Shown: positions 26,475 through 36,025, counted from the stretch's first letter. The stretch: 64,000 nucleotides of DNA from Bradyrhizobium sp. LMTR 3 (GCF_001693485.1 NZ_MAXC01000055.1:248001-312000), one strand, 5' to 3'. Notes: generated by a model from the sequence alone, not told the origin. Translations and numbers: made by a program.

Positions 26475-29400
26475 TCAGGCGCTCGTATTCTGTCCTGTTG
26501 TCTGACCAAGCAGACGAGCCGCCGAAATCATATCTGCAGTGCCCAATCCCTCAGCCATTTGGCCGTAGAGCCGGCCTAAGCTCTCCAAGGTAGCGGCACG
26601 TTCAGTGCCCTGTATAGCCGACACCAAGCTGAGCAGCGCGCGCAATTCCAGCGCCTGAGCACCCATTTCGCGCGCGAGGTCGGCCGCTCTTCGGATAAGA
26701 TCGAGAGCCTTTGGATTCCCCCGATTTCCAGCAAGGATCAATTCGCCTCGGAGTCTGTGTAACTCCGGTTCACAGAATTTCGTCGATATGGTCACCGCGA
26801 CTTCATCGAGCAAATGAAGTGCATGCTGCGCATCGCCCGCTGCCGCAACTGTCTCGGCGAGCAACATGAGTCCATATGGACGCATCAGCTCTGCACCTGT
26901 AGCACGATAGTCTGCAAGGCCCTGTTCGATTTCTGCAGCGCCTTCTCGCAAGTCGCCGAGTTTGCCGACAGCCCAGCCCCGCAGCATTTGGCCCCACGCA
27001 CTCCAATATGGAAAGCGATATTTGCGCCCAACGTTGATGGCTCGCTCGGCAGCCTCGAGGGCTTCGACTGGTTCGCCACGCGCCTGTCGAATCGAAGCTT
27101 CGAAGCTTAACGCAAACCCAAGACTGTGGGGATGATCGAGTTGAACGGCTCTATCAATTGCTTGAGCGCTGTCCGCCACGGCGCTGTCGGCCAAGCCCAT
27201 AAACCACTCAGTCCAGGCGAGATTGCATTGGGCTAGAACAGCAGGATCCGAACCATACTCAAAGCGGTGATGATGGTGCCGGTCCGGATCATACAGCCGG
27301 AGCGCCTCCTCAAGAGTTGCTTTTGCAACTGCGAATTGACCAAGATAGAAAAGAGTCAGCCCAAGCGGCCGCTTTGCCTGCAGCAGAAGATCGCGGTCAT
27401 TTGCCAGTTCTGCTTGTTCAACCAGACGCATGCCCAGCGTCTTCGCCTTCTCAAGTTGACCTCGAACGATGCAGAACATCATGAGTCCGTAGAGAGCTCG
27501 AAAGAGCATGCGATGCTCCCCGAGCCGCTCGCTCAGTTCGCAAGCGCGGGAGAACACGGTTTCGACCTCGGGTGCAGCATTACCCTTCGTGGCGAGAAGC
27601 TGCGATCCCCGATCAATCTCCAGCGAGAGCTCGCGACGCGCGCGCTCGACTGTATCAGGAAGGCGCCGCAGTGCAGCCAGTGCGCTCGCAAAGTGACTCG
27701 CGGCTTCCACGTTCGCCGAGCGCTCCGCAGCCTTTTTTCCCGCTGCTTCCCAATGCAATATGGCGGGTTCAATGAGGTTCGCGGCTGCGTAATGCTGAGC
27801 AACGACTTCGGGCGTCGCCGCTACCACGGCTGGAAACCGGCTCGACAGAACCTCCGCAATCTTGCGATGCAATGCCTGACGCTCGCGTTTCAGTAGCGAG
27901 TCGTACGCGGCGTCTTGAATGAGCGCATGCCGGAACGAATACTTGGCTTGGCCGAGTATTCCGTGCTGCTGCAGGAAATCCTCGCGCAGGAGCTCAGCCA
28001 GTCGATCGCGAAGTTCCGCCTCGCTCTCGCCGGTGATCGCACTTAGAACTTCCCCATCAAAAACACGCCCAAATGTTGCAGCAATTTGCGCCAGGGGTTT
28101 CGCGACCTTAAGACGATCCAGCCGGGCAGCTAGTGACCCCCTCAGCGTCGAGGGAATGCTGTCCACGGCGGATGCAAGTCGCAGATCATCCTCGCTGCTA
28201 GCGGACACACTGCCCTCAAGCACCGTCTTAGTCAGTTCCTCGATGAAAAGCGGGATGCCACCCGTCTTTGCGACGATTAGCTCGATCACATCAATCGGCA
28301 GGGTCGAGGCACCGACGATCTGCTTGACCAAGGTTCGAGCCTCAATCGTAGAGAGCCGGCGAAGGCCAAGGCGCGTCCCCTGCGCTTCCAACATCCACTC
28401 AGCCTTGAATTCCGGCCGGAACGTGAAGATTGCCATTACCTGCCGCGCCGAAATTCGTTGAATTAGCCGGGCGAGCAGGCTGCTGGTCGAAGCATCAGCC
28501 CAATGAAGATCTTCAACGATAAACAGGACAGGTAGCTGTTCAGATTGTCTAAGCAGCCAGTGCGTGATGACATCAAGCAGGAGTTCGCGACGCTGTGACG
28601 GGGCCAACTCGTGTTTCGATGACGACACTGGCAGTTCGAGGAGCTCAGCTATCAGCTCGACTGCATCGGGGGTAACGGACTCCAATCCGGAAAAGGCCTC
28701 TGCAATGCTCGCAAGCTTGTCCTCGACGGTGCCGAGACTATCCAGTCTCAGCACGCGGCGAATCAACTCAATAATCGGGTACAGCGCACTCGACTGATTG
28801 TACGCGGAGCAATAGCAGGTGATGGACGATACTTTTGCACCTGCCAGCGCTTCCTTGAACTCGCGTATCAGGCGTGTCTTGCCGGCACCAGCTTCAGCCG
28901 CAATGAGGACGAGTTGCCCCTCTCCATTGATCGTCTGAGTGAAACGATCCTGCAAAAGGGCAAGCTCCTGACCGCGCCCAACCATCGGATGGACGGCGCG
29001 CAGCGCATCACGGCCGAAGTCCAACCTTTCGGCGACAACCTGGTAGAGGCTAGTTGCTCCCTGTGTACCGCGGATTTGGTGCGAACCTAAGCTTTGAAGT
29101 TCGAACAGGTTACCGACGAGCCGAGCGGTCGTTTCGGAGATTACCAATGTATCCGGAGGCGCCATTTGCTGCAGTCGGGACGCAATATTGGGAGTATCGC
29201 CGAGGATACCCATCGTCTCGAACGTTCCTGATGATCGCAAATCACCTGCAATGACGATGCCTGTGTGCATGCCCATGCGCACCTGGATCAGCGGCTTGGA
29301 CGACGATTCTCGGCTGTTGAGTTGACGCATGTCGTTCAGAAGCGACAGCGCTGCACGCACGGCTCTGACGGGATCATCCTCATGCGCTACGGGAAAGCCG

Positions 29401-29810
29401 AAACATACCAGAAGCCCATCTCCGATATAGCGAATGATGGTGCCATCAAAGCGTCGTACAGCGTTTGCGCAAGTGTCACGATAGCTGAAGATGATATCTT
29501 TGAACTCCTCCTCATCGAGTTGAACTGACAGATCGGTCGACCCGATCATGTCAATGAAAAGCGCGGTAACCTGGCGTCGCTCGGGGCGCTGATCATTGTT
29601 CGTCGTGCCAGACGCCCCAGTTGATGCGGAATGATCCAGGCGCTGAACATCCAAGAGAGCTGAAAGTGGTGCCCCACACCCGCCACAAAAGCGAGACCCG
29701 GCTGCGCTTTCGAAGCCACAGCCCTCGCAGACCAGATTCAGCCTCGCGCCACATTGGGAGCAGAAGCGCGCGGTCTCCGGATTCAAACGGCCGCAACCAG
29801 GGCATTGCAT
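26475..29810 (-). CDS. Class III adenylate/guanylate cyclase fused to zinc ribbons, STAND-type ATPase and TPR region
   Basis: 1111 residues. Two zinc ribbons at the start (CPGCGRLNPETARFCSQCG and CEGCGFESAAGSRFCGGCG). A cyclase domain (about 70-250) follows, with metal-binding Asp in FIDMIGSTDLS and RYIGDGLLVCF, and NIASRL. Then an ATPase with Walker A AAEAGAGKTRLI (about 307) and Walker B-like VLFIVEDLHWAD (about 430), and a long helical TPR-like C-terminal half. Such proteins are predicted signal integrators; the ligand is unknown. The ATG at 29810 is chosen over a TTG ten codons upstream. G+C is lower than in flanking genes, and the gene diverges from a radical SAM cassette 123 bases away. 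Confidence 0.88.
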   Translation of the reverse strand: MQCPGCGRLNPETARFCSQCGARLNLVCEGCGFESAAGSRFCGGCGAPLSALLDVQRLDHSASTGASGTTNNDQRPERRQVTALFIDMIGSTDLSVQLDEEEFKDIIFSYRDTCANAVRRFDGTIIRYIGDGLLVCFGFPVAHEDDPVRAVRAALSLLNDMRQLNSRESSSKPLIQVRMGMHTGIVIAGDLRSSGTFETMGILGDTPNIASRLQQMAPPDTLVISETTARLVGNLFELQSLGSHQIRGTQGATSLYQVVAERLDFGRDALRAVHPMVGRGQELALLQDRFTQTINGEGQLVLIAAEAGAGKTRLIREFKEALAGAKVSSITCYCSAYNQSSALYPIIELIRRVLRLDSLGTVEDKLASIAEAFSGLESVTPDAVELIAELLELPVSSSKHELAPSQRRELLLDVITHWLLRQSEQLPVLFIVEDLHWADASTSSLLARLIQRISARQVMAIFTFRPEFKAEWMLEAQGTRLGLRRLSTIEARTLVKQIVGASTLPIDVIELIVAKTGGIPLFIEELTKTVLEGSVSASSEDDLRLASAVDSIPSTLRGSLAARLDRLKVAKPLAQIAATFGRVFDGEVLSAITGESEAELRDRLAELLREDFLQQHGILGQAKYSFRHALIQDAAYDSLLKRERQALHRKIAEVLSSRFPAVVAATPEVVAQHYAAANLIEPAILHWEAAGKKAAERSANVEAASHFASALAALRRLPDTVERARRELSLEIDRGSQLLATKGNAAPEVETVFSRACELSERLGEHRMLFRALYGLMMFCIVRGQLEKAKTLGMRLVEQAELANDRDLLLQAKRPLGLTLFYLGQFAVAKATLEEALRLYDPDRHHHHRFEYGSDPAVLAQCNLAWTEWFMGLADSAVADSAQAIDRAVQLDHPHSLGFALSFEASIRQARGEPVEALEAAERAINVGRKYRFPYWSAWGQMLRGWAVGKLGDLREGAAEIEQGLADYRATGAELMRPYGLMLLAETVAAAGDAQHALHLLDEVAVTISTKFCEPELHRLRGELILAGNRGNPKALDLIRRAADLAREMGAQALELRALLSLVSAIQGTERAATLESLGRLYGQMAEGLGTADMISAARLLGQTTGQNTSA

Positions 29811-29933
29811 ATGAATGACTGCAGGCTTAAGGCTTGCCAATTAGTATGTCTTATGCCAGCTTAGCATTCCAAGCTAGCGCGAGATAGGCCCACGGCGCGA
29901 TCGGATCGCGGCGCAGAAGCAGGGTCAGCCGAC

Positions 29934-30977
29934 ATGGGCCCCATACAAAATCCCTTTGCGCTTCAGAAGCCGCTCAAGCTTACGATTTGCTACACCGAGA
30001 CCTGCAATCTCTCCTGCCAACATTGCTATGCCGACTGCTCATCGGAGAAGGCGTCGGCTGAGTTGAGCAGTGCGGAGTGGAATCGCTTTCTTGATGAAAT
30101 TGCCGAATTGGGCGTGGTTTACCTCTACATTGAAGGGGGCGAACCATTTCATCGGCCTGACTTCCTGCCTTTCCTCGCTTCCGCATCGAACCGTTTCTTC
30201 ACTGAGATTCGGACCAACGGCACACTCATAACGCGCGATATCACCGCCAGACTCAAGGAGATCGGCGTCGGCATCGTGCTCGTCGATATTCTTAGCCCAC
30301 ATGCCAAGGTGCATGACTACTTTACAGGCATGCAGGGCAGTCATGCGCGCGCCTGCGAAGCCGTCACATACTTGGTGGAAGCAGGAATTGAAACGCAACT
30401 GCTCACCATCCTGAACCGCAAGAATGTCGATGACCTGCAAGGCTACATTGACCTGGCTCACCGGCTCGGCGTGAAGACGGCCGGCGTTTTGCGGCCTTAT
30501 CCACTTGGTCGCTTTAAGTACCGCTGGAATGAATTTTCCCTGTCGCTCGACGAAATGCATGCGGCGCTCGACTCGCTGCGATTGCCTGCCGGCATGAAGC
30601 TGATGCAGTCATGGCATCCAAATGACGGTAACTCGTGCTGGCAAATGGCCGCGGTCAATGCATTCGGGGACTCGATAGGATGCGCCTATCTTCGCGAATA
30701 TGTTGACTACGGAAATATCAAGAATGTCTCCTTTATGGAGACGTGGGACCATCCACTGTACCGCGAGCTCAGATCAGGTCGGGTCAAGGAGACCTGCCCT
30801 AGCTGCTCATCGAGTCAGGGGTCTCACGGTGGATGCCGTTCTACTGCTTACGCATTTCATGGCGCGTGGGACGCGCCGGATCCATTTGACCGAACGCTCA
30901 ACCACGGAGTCGACTTGCGTGTCCTCCCCGAATGGCTGCTACAGCCACACCCCAAACCTCCGGGTCCGCCCCGTTGA
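29934..30977 (+). CDS. Radical SAM/SPASM domain enzyme
   Basis: 347 residues. The radical SAM cluster motif CNLSCQHC (CX3CX2C, Cys about 24, 28, 31) is followed by the GGEPFHRPDF motif. The C-terminal part has a SPASM-like set of cysteines (CWQ near 238, IGCAYL, CPSCSSSQGSHGGC near 297-310) for auxiliary Fe-S clusters. SPASM enzymes usually modify peptides or proteins. The next gene encodes a PqqD-like carrier and overlaps its 3' end, supporting a peptide-modifying role. No obvious precursor peptide gene is adjacent. The start has only a weak ribosome binding site. Confidence 0.88.
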   Translation: MGPIQNPFALQKPLKLTICYTETCNLSCQHCYADCSSEKASAELSSAEWNRFLDEIAELGVVYLYIEGGEPFHRPDFLPFLASASNRFFTEIRTNGTLITRDITARLKEIGVGIVLVDILSPHAKVHDYFTGMQGSHARACEAVTYLVEAGIETQLLTILNRKNVDDLQGYIDLAHRLGVKTAGVLRPYPLGRFKYRWNEFSLSLDEMHAALDSLRLPAGMKLMQSWHPNDGNSCWQMAAVNAFGDSIGCAYLREYVDYGNIKNVSFMETWDHPLYRELRSGRVKETCPSCSSSQGSHGGCRSTAYAFHGAWDAPDPFDRTLNHGVDLRVLPEWLLQPHPKPPGPPR

Positions 30978-31212
30978 AGAGATGAAGAGTTGCGTGGTGT
31001 TTCGGCCTAATCCGCCGAAACTCTTCATGCTGAACCTCAATGCCTGGCTCATATTTGAGCTTTGCGATGGCAGCAGTCCCGACCACGTTGCGCAGCGGTA
31101 TCGAAAAAGCGTGGCAGATCAGATGTCCGAGCGCGAAGCCGATCGCCACCTCACGATTGGCATCAAGAATTTGCATGACCAGGGCTTGATTGAATTGAAG
31201 GTAACAGATTGA
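30919..31212 (+). CDS. PqqD-like peptide-recognition protein
   Basis: 97 residues from a GTG at 30919, overlapping the radical SAM gene by 59 bases. The sequence PNLRVRPVEEMKSCVVF...PPKLFMLNLNAWLIFELCDGSS followed by a helical tail to IKNLHDQGLIELK follows the PqqD fold (three strands, then three helices; xLNxxAxxIxxLCDG signature). PqqD domains are RiPP recognition elements that present a leader peptide to a radical SAM partner. An ATG at 30982 is an alternative start but would cut off the first strands. Confidence 0.72.
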   Translation: MSSPNGCYSHTPNLRVRPVEEMKSCVVFRPNPPKLFMLNLNAWLIFELCDGSSPDHVAQRYRKSVADQMSEREADRHLTIGIKNLHDQGLIELKVTD

Positions 31213-31222
31213 GGAGGACTGA

Positions 31223-31759
31223 ATGAGCAACGTCGATCCAACCCGGCTCGTTGCCGACCTTATCGCCGGTGAGCGGCTAACCACTCCAACCGTCAAGCCA
31301 ATCGAGCCGGAGGTGCGATCGGGTGGCTATTTTCCTTTCTGCGACCTCCTCAAGCATGATGCGAACCAGTCAGAAATTACACAGTTCCTTGCGGACAGCA
31401 CCCTGCTCGGCGCGCTTGTGATTGAATGGGGTTACGACGTTCCATTCGACAAGCACGATGAATTCAAGAATTGGCTAATTACCAATGAGGCGAAACTTGC
31501 AGCTAGTGCGCCAGAGTATGTCCGCTACCGCGGCACCTATGCCGTTTCAGCGACCAGCGAAAAGCACAGTGGGCTGTACCGCACTATCTGGTCGTTCAAG
31601 ACGCTTCATGACCTAGAGACCTTCAGCGACGCTATGCATGCCAAATCGACTTTTGCCGACCTTGTTGACGAACTGTGCGCCTTCCGCGACCGCGACCGCG
31701 GCGCAGATAACAGCCAGCAAATTTACCAGCCGGTTCGTTGCGCACATCGCTTCGGCTGA
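31223..31759 (+). CDS. Unrecognised 178-residue protein of the radical SAM cassette
   Basis: No family recognised. It follows the PqqD-like gene by 10 bases with a strong ribosome binding site (GAGGAGG). The first about 60 residues look extended and could be a leader-like or binding segment (LVADLIAGERLTTPTVKP). Residues about 62-160 alternate strand-helix-strand (LLGALVIEWGYDVP, then YVRYRGTYAVSAT, then YRTIWSFKTLHDLETF), suggesting a dimeric alpha/beta barrel. It contains three scattered cysteines. It could be the substrate or an accessory enzyme of the radical SAM protein. No signal peptide. Confidence 0.7.
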   Translation: MSNVDPTRLVADLIAGERLTTPTVKPIEPEVRSGGYFPFCDLLKHDANQSEITQFLADSTLLGALVIEWGYDVPFDKHDEFKNWLITNEAKLAASAPEYVRYRGTYAVSATSEKHSGLYRTIWSFKTLHDLETFSDAMHAKSTFADLVDELCAFRDRDRGADNSQQIYQPVRCAHRFG

Positions 31760-31834
31760 GATCGGCGGATCTGCGGCGGGCCGGCAGAAAATCAGCCGCC
31801 TCGCCCGGCCGAGCACCCCGTGGTCATCGTGGCA

Positions 31835-32812
31835 TCAGCTCCGCCGCCTCCACCGCTCCGCATTCACCGCCCCCGCCGGCACCTCGCCGGCAACAATGGC
31901 CTCCACCTGCCTCACCGTCTCCAGCGACTGGCTCTCGATCGCCGGCGGCGTCAGGCCGCCGATATGTGGCGTCGCGATGACGTTCGGAAGCTTCGCCAGT
32001 TCCGGCGACGGCATCTGGTCTAGCGCGCGGCCGACGTCCATTGCGGCGCCGGCGATGCGGTTTTCGCGGAGCGCCGCTGACAACGCCGCCTCGTCGACGA
32101 GATTGCCGCGCGACAGGTTGATGAAGACGGCGTGCGGCTGCATGCGGGCCAGCGCCGCCTGCCCGATCAGATTCTCGGTTTGCTGGTTGGCGACCGCGAG
32201 GCAGACGATGTAGTCGGAACGATCAAGCAGTTCGTCGAGCGGCACATGCCGGATCGCGGCGTCGCTCACCGTCGCAAAGGGATCGGCGACCATGATCTCC
32301 ATGCCCAATACCTTGGCGATATCAGCCAGGTAACGGCCGATGCTGCCATAGCCGATGATGCCGAGGCGGCTGCCGGCCAGTTGCCGACCCATGATGACCT
32401 CCGGCTTGCGGCCGGCATGGTAGTCGGCCGTCGCGCGTGAAACGTCGCGCGACAGATCGACCATGAAGCCGAGCGCGAGCTCGGCGACCGATTGAATAAA
32501 GCCGGGTCCTGCCCGCGTGACCAGAACGCCGGCGGCCGAAGCGGCTTCGACGTCGACGTTGCGGATGTCGACCGCGCAACGAACGAAGGCGCGCAATCGT
32601 GGCAGCTTCGAAAATATCTCGCCCGGCCCCGCGGTGAGCCGGTCCGCCACGATGATGTCGACATCGCGGGCGGCCTCGATCAGGCCGGCGGCGTCGAGCG
32701 CGTCGCCAGCTTCATGCAGTTTCACCTGAGCGACGGCCTGCAGCCCGGCAAGACTACGGTCGCCGTAGTACTGGGCGCGCGACTGCGGCGTATGGGTCAA
32801 CAGCACTTTCAA
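31835..32812 (-). CDS. D-isomer-specific 2-hydroxyacid dehydrogenase family protein
   Basis: 325 residues. NAD-binding domain with GIIGYGSIGRYLADIAKVLGM (about 148-168), the catalytic Arg region FINLSRGNLVDEAAL (about 231-245) and the catalytic His in ATPHIGGLTPPA (about 284). The usual catalytic Glu of the DVxxxEP segment is not visible: here the segment reads AMDVGRALDQMPSPEL, so activity may be altered. Substrate unknown. It is convergent with the radical SAM cassette and ends 75 bases from it. Confidence 0.88.
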   Translation of the reverse strand: MKVLLTHTPQSRAQYYGDRSLAGLQAVAQVKLHEAGDALDAAGLIEAARDVDIIVADRLTAGPGEIFSKLPRLRAFVRCAVDIRNVDVEAASAAGVLVTRAGPGFIQSVAELALGFMVDLSRDVSRATADYHAGRKPEVIMGRQLAGSRLGIIGYGSIGRYLADIAKVLGMEIMVADPFATVSDAAIRHVPLDELLDRSDYIVCLAVANQQTENLIGQAALARMQPHAVFINLSRGNLVDEAALSAALRENRIAGAAMDVGRALDQMPSPELAKLPNVIATPHIGGLTPPAIESQSLETVRQVEAIVAGEVPAGAVNAERWRRRS

Positions 32813-32916
32813 CGCGGAACGGCTTCCCTATCGATCGCCAGCGAATGCAGCGTCAAGGCCGGCACCTCTATGGCCAAACCGTCCCCGCAAGGCAAGGCGG
32901 CAAAGCCGCGCCGGGG

Positions 32917-34959
32917 CTACTTGGTCCGCGCCACCGTCGTGCCGTCCCAATCTTCGCCGGCCGGATTGTCGAGTTGCTGCCTGCAGCGCTCGATCATCGT
33001 CGCCGACGCGGCATCGTGCTCGCGGATTTCCAGCACCTTCTCGAACGCGCCGATCGCAGCCGAGAAATCCCGCGCCCGCCAGGCGGCAAGGCCGGCCTCG
33101 TACGAAGCCACCCAGGCGGGTGCGCCGATATCGCCGGCCATATCAAGCAATTCATAGATCTGCAAACCGCCGGCACGGCCATAGACCGCCAACCGGTCGA
33201 GTTCGCGAACTACGATGCTCTTCCCGGCGAGCCTTCGCGTTTCGGGGCCGATGATGATCGTGGAGCCGTACGCCTTGTTGGTGCTCTCCAGCCGGCTCGC
33301 AATATTCACGGCATCACCGATCACGGTGTAGTTCAGCCGCACCTCCGATCCGATATTGCCGACCAGCATGTCGCCGGAATTGATGCCGATGCGGATCCGG
33401 ACCGGCTGGCCGTGGTCGTCGACGAGGCCGGCCTCTTCCACCGCGCGCCGGCACGCCAAGGCCGCCCGGCAGCAATCGACGGCATGATCGGGGTTGGGCG
33501 TCGGCGCGCCCCAGAACGCCATCACGGCATCGCCGATGAATTTGTCGATGGTGCCGTTCTGGTTTTGAATCTGCGCCGAGACGCAATCGAAATAGCGCGA
33601 CAGCAGCGGGATGATGCGGTCGCCGAGCCGCTCCGACATGCCGGTGAAGCCGGCCAGATCGATGAACATCACGCTCATCGGCCGCACCGCGCCGCCAAGC
33701 CGCGCGCCATTGCCGTCGCTGATCAGCCGCTTGACCAGGTCGGCCGGAATGTATTTGCCGAAAGCGGCAAGCCCCTGCGCCATGTCGCCGATCGCGCCCG
33801 ACAGGTTTCCGATCTCGGCCAGCCGCGACGGATGCCGCTGCACCTTGTCGAGGTCAAAACGCTCGACATGCCTGATCTCGTTCACCACCTTGATCAGGGG
33901 CGCTGCGATCAGGCGCTGGGCGAGCCACGCCGACAGCAGGCCAGCGAACACGATCAGTACCGCAAGCCCGATCAGCAAATTCCGGATCGTCATCTGGACG
34001 GGTCCGAGAAATTCCGATTCCGGCACCACCGTCACCAGCGACCAACCCGGAAACGATATCGGCGTGATCACGGCCTGATAGGCCTTGCCGTCGCGCGTCA
34101 CCATCGTGTTGAACGGCTGCCCCTCGCCGGGTTCATAGGCGCTACCGGCGTTTCGGATCGCATCAACCGCGACCGGAAACAGAGGATGATCGGTCTTCAG
34201 CGCCACCAGTTCGCTGGCGTCGGGATCGGGCGAGGCCACCACCTTGCCGTCCCGCTCGAGAATGAAGGCGCCCGCGGATTTGCCGACCGTGAGCTGCGAC
34301 AGGAAATTCGAGACGCGGGTCAGCTCGATGATGATCGCAACGACGCCGTCCGGTTTGTGATCGATCTCGATCGGGGCAGAAAAGGCCGCCGCCAGCCGCT
34401 CGCCGCGCGGATGCGTCGTCAGCGTCGACCAGTGTTCGTCGTTGGTCTCTTTGGCGACCCGAAACCATTCCTGCTCGGTCACGGAATAGTCGGTGTCTTC
34501 GAACCAGCTCGCCGTGAGCCGAAGATCGTTACCGACGAATTCGTAGCGATTGATGCGCAATTTGCGGTCGGGCGCGATTTCGAGCATTTCGATGACGTTG
34601 TCGCCGAGCTTGTGCCCGGCAAAGAACGAGCCGTCCGGCCATCCGAATGCCACCCAGGAGATCGTCGGTTGCGACAGTAACTGCGAGCGGAAAACGATCT
34701 CGCGTTTTCGGGCGTCGCGCGGGTCGAACACTTTTTCGGCCAGCAGCGTTCGCACCGCCATCATGGAGGAGCGCGCCTCTGAAGTGACCGACTGCAGTTC
34801 GTCGCCGACCGCGGATACGATCTGGTCGTTGATGGTATTGGCGAGCGTCTGGCTGACCTGATGGGCGGTGCGCCACCACAAAAGATGCACGCCGACGGCA
34901 CTGACGACGATCGACGTCAGCACGAGGGCGGAAATGGCGGTGCGGATGCCGAGGCGCAT
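32917..34959 (-). CDS. Membrane-bound class III adenylate cyclase with sensor domain
   Basis: 680 residues: membrane segment 1 (about 9-28), a periplasmic Cache-like sensor region (about 30-320), membrane segment 2 (about 325-348, LLIGLAVLIVFAGLLSAWL), a HAMP-like linker, and a cyclase domain (about 430-600). The cyclase has both metal Asp motifs (FIDLAGFTG and DKFIGDAVMAFWG), the adenine-selecting Lys in the second, and DAVNIASRLE with the transition-state Asn and Arg, so it should be active on ATP. The start at 34959 is preferred over an ATG 66 codons upstream with a polar extension. Confidence 0.9.
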   Translation of the reverse strand: MRLGIRTAISALVLTSIVVSAVGVHLLWWRTAHQVSQTLANTINDQIVSAVGDELQSVTSEARSSMMAVRTLLAEKVFDPRDARKREIVFRSQLLSQPTISWVAFGWPDGSFFAGHKLGDNVIEMLEIAPDRKLRINRYEFVGNDLRLTASWFEDTDYSVTEQEWFRVAKETNDEHWSTLTTHPRGERLAAAFSAPIEIDHKPDGVVAIIIELTRVSNFLSQLTVGKSAGAFILERDGKVVASPDPDASELVALKTDHPLFPVAVDAIRNAGSAYEPGEGQPFNTMVTRDGKAYQAVITPISFPGWSLVTVVPESEFLGPVQMTIRNLLIGLAVLIVFAGLLSAWLAQRLIAAPLIKVVNEIRHVERFDLDKVQRHPSRLAEIGNLSGAIGDMAQGLAAFGKYIPADLVKRLISDGNGARLGGAVRPMSVMFIDLAGFTGMSERLGDRIIPLLSRYFDCVSAQIQNQNGTIDKFIGDAVMAFWGAPTPNPDHAVDCCRAALACRRAVEEAGLVDDHGQPVRIRIGINSGDMLVGNIGSEVRLNYTVIGDAVNIASRLESTNKAYGSTIIIGPETRRLAGKSIVVRELDRLAVYGRAGGLQIYELLDMAGDIGAPAWVASYEAGLAAWRARDFSAAIGAFEKVLEIREHDAASATMIERCRQQLDNPAGEDWDGTTVARTK

Positions 34960-35156
34960 GCGGGGTCTCGTTGACGGTCTGATTACCGCAATACGGGACC
35001 ATACCAGCGTCTGTTTCGCCCGCGAGGCAATTTCGGCGCCCCGGACACGGCTCTGTGACCGAAGTTGAGCCGTAATGGCGACGAAACTTATCGATTGCCT
35101 GTTCCGTACAAGCGAAGACGGCGCTATGCCTTGCGGCAATTCTCGAAGGTCATGCA

Positions 35157-35888
35157 ATGCACGATGTTTCCATCCCGGCGGCCCTGATTGCCGGTCTCGT
35201 CAGTTTCCTCTCGCCCTGCGTGCTGCCGCTGGTGCCGCCCTATCTGGTCTATCTCACCGGCGCGACCATCGAGCACGTCGCCCATGGTGAGACGGCGCAA
35301 GCCTCCAGGCGCGCCGTGATGACCGCGGCGCTGTTGTTCGTGCTCGGCTTTTCCACCGTCTTCGTGGCGCTTGGCGCCAGCGCGTCTCTGATCGGCGGCC
35401 TGATCCGCGCCTGGTCGGCAGAGCTCTCGATCCTGGCCGGCATCGTGATCATCATCATGGGCCTGCACTTCCTCGGCCTGACCCGGATCGGACTGTTGAT
35501 GCGCGAGGGGCGGATGCCGATGCCGAAACCGGTCGGCCTCTGGGGTGCCTATGCCATGGGGCTCGCCTTCGCCTTCGGCTGGACTCCCTGCATCGGCCCC
35601 ATTCTGGCGGCGATCCTGTCGATTGCGGCCGCCGAGGCCACCGTCACCAAGGGCGCCGGCCTGCTCGCGGTCTATTCGGCCGGGCTCGGAATCCCGTTCC
35701 TGCTGGCAGCCTTCATGATCGAGCAGTTCTCCTCGCTGTTTGCGCGGATGAAGCGGCACCTCGCCAAGGTCGAGCATGCCATGGGGATCCTGATGGTGAT
35801 CACCGGCATCGGCTTCCTGACCGGCGCCGTCACCAATGTCAGCATTTGGCTGCTGGAGACCTTCCCCGCCCTGCAAAATTTCGGCTGA
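35157..35888 (+). CDS. ccdA: CcdA-type thiol-disulfide membrane transporter
   Basis: 243 residues, six predicted membrane segments. Passes reducing equivalents from cytoplasmic thioredoxin to periplasmic thiol proteins. The paired cysteines are visible in FLSPCVLPLVPPYLVYL (helix 1) and GWTPCIGPILAAIL (helix 4). It opens the cluster that continues with DoxX, a thioredoxin-domain protein and bufferin genes, consistent with delivering reductant to cysteine-rich exported proteins, though a cytochrome c role is equally possible. Confidence 0.92.
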   Translation: MHDVSIPAALIAGLVSFLSPCVLPLVPPYLVYLTGATIEHVAHGETAQASRRAVMTAALLFVLGFSTVFVALGASASLIGGLIRAWSAELSILAGIVIIIMGLHFLGLTRIGLLMREGRMPMPKPVGLWGAYAMGLAFAFGWTPCIGPILAAILSIAAAEATVTKGAGLLAVYSAGLGIPFLLAAFMIEQFSSLFARMKRHLAKVEHAMGILMVITGIGFLTGAVTNVSIWLLETFPALQNFG

Positions 35889-35895
35889 GGCCCCC

Positions 35896-35921
35896 GTAAC
35901 AAGCGGGCCGGCGCCAACGAA
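35896..35921 (+). promoter_or_regulatory. Possible ECF (SigF-like) promoter of the DoxX gene
   Basis: GTAACA (35896-35901), 16 bases, then CGAA (35918-35921), about 105 bases upstream of the DoxX ATG. The spacing is identical to the two promoter-like sites ahead of the bufferin genes, and CGAA matches the -10 of Caulobacter SigF promoters as recalled. The -35 has one mismatch to GTAACC. Weaker than the two other copies. Confidence 0.45.
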
Positions 35922-36025
35922 ATTCCTGTCAGAACCAGACTGCCGCCACGGCGGCCGCGACATTTTCCGCGCGAAGAGGCCGCAGGCCGCGGCTTCGCGT
36001 CGCCAAAATACTTGAAGGGGGGCGC

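Noticed and set aside
29853..29895. 13-codon frame ahead of the radical SAM gene as a RiPP precursor
   Set aside because: Too short, no leader-core layout, no ribosome binding site, and no support from composition.
32845..34680. Open frame of 611 codons opposite the adenylate cyclase
   Set aside because: Antisense to a cyclase with all catalytic motifs; no own start signal.
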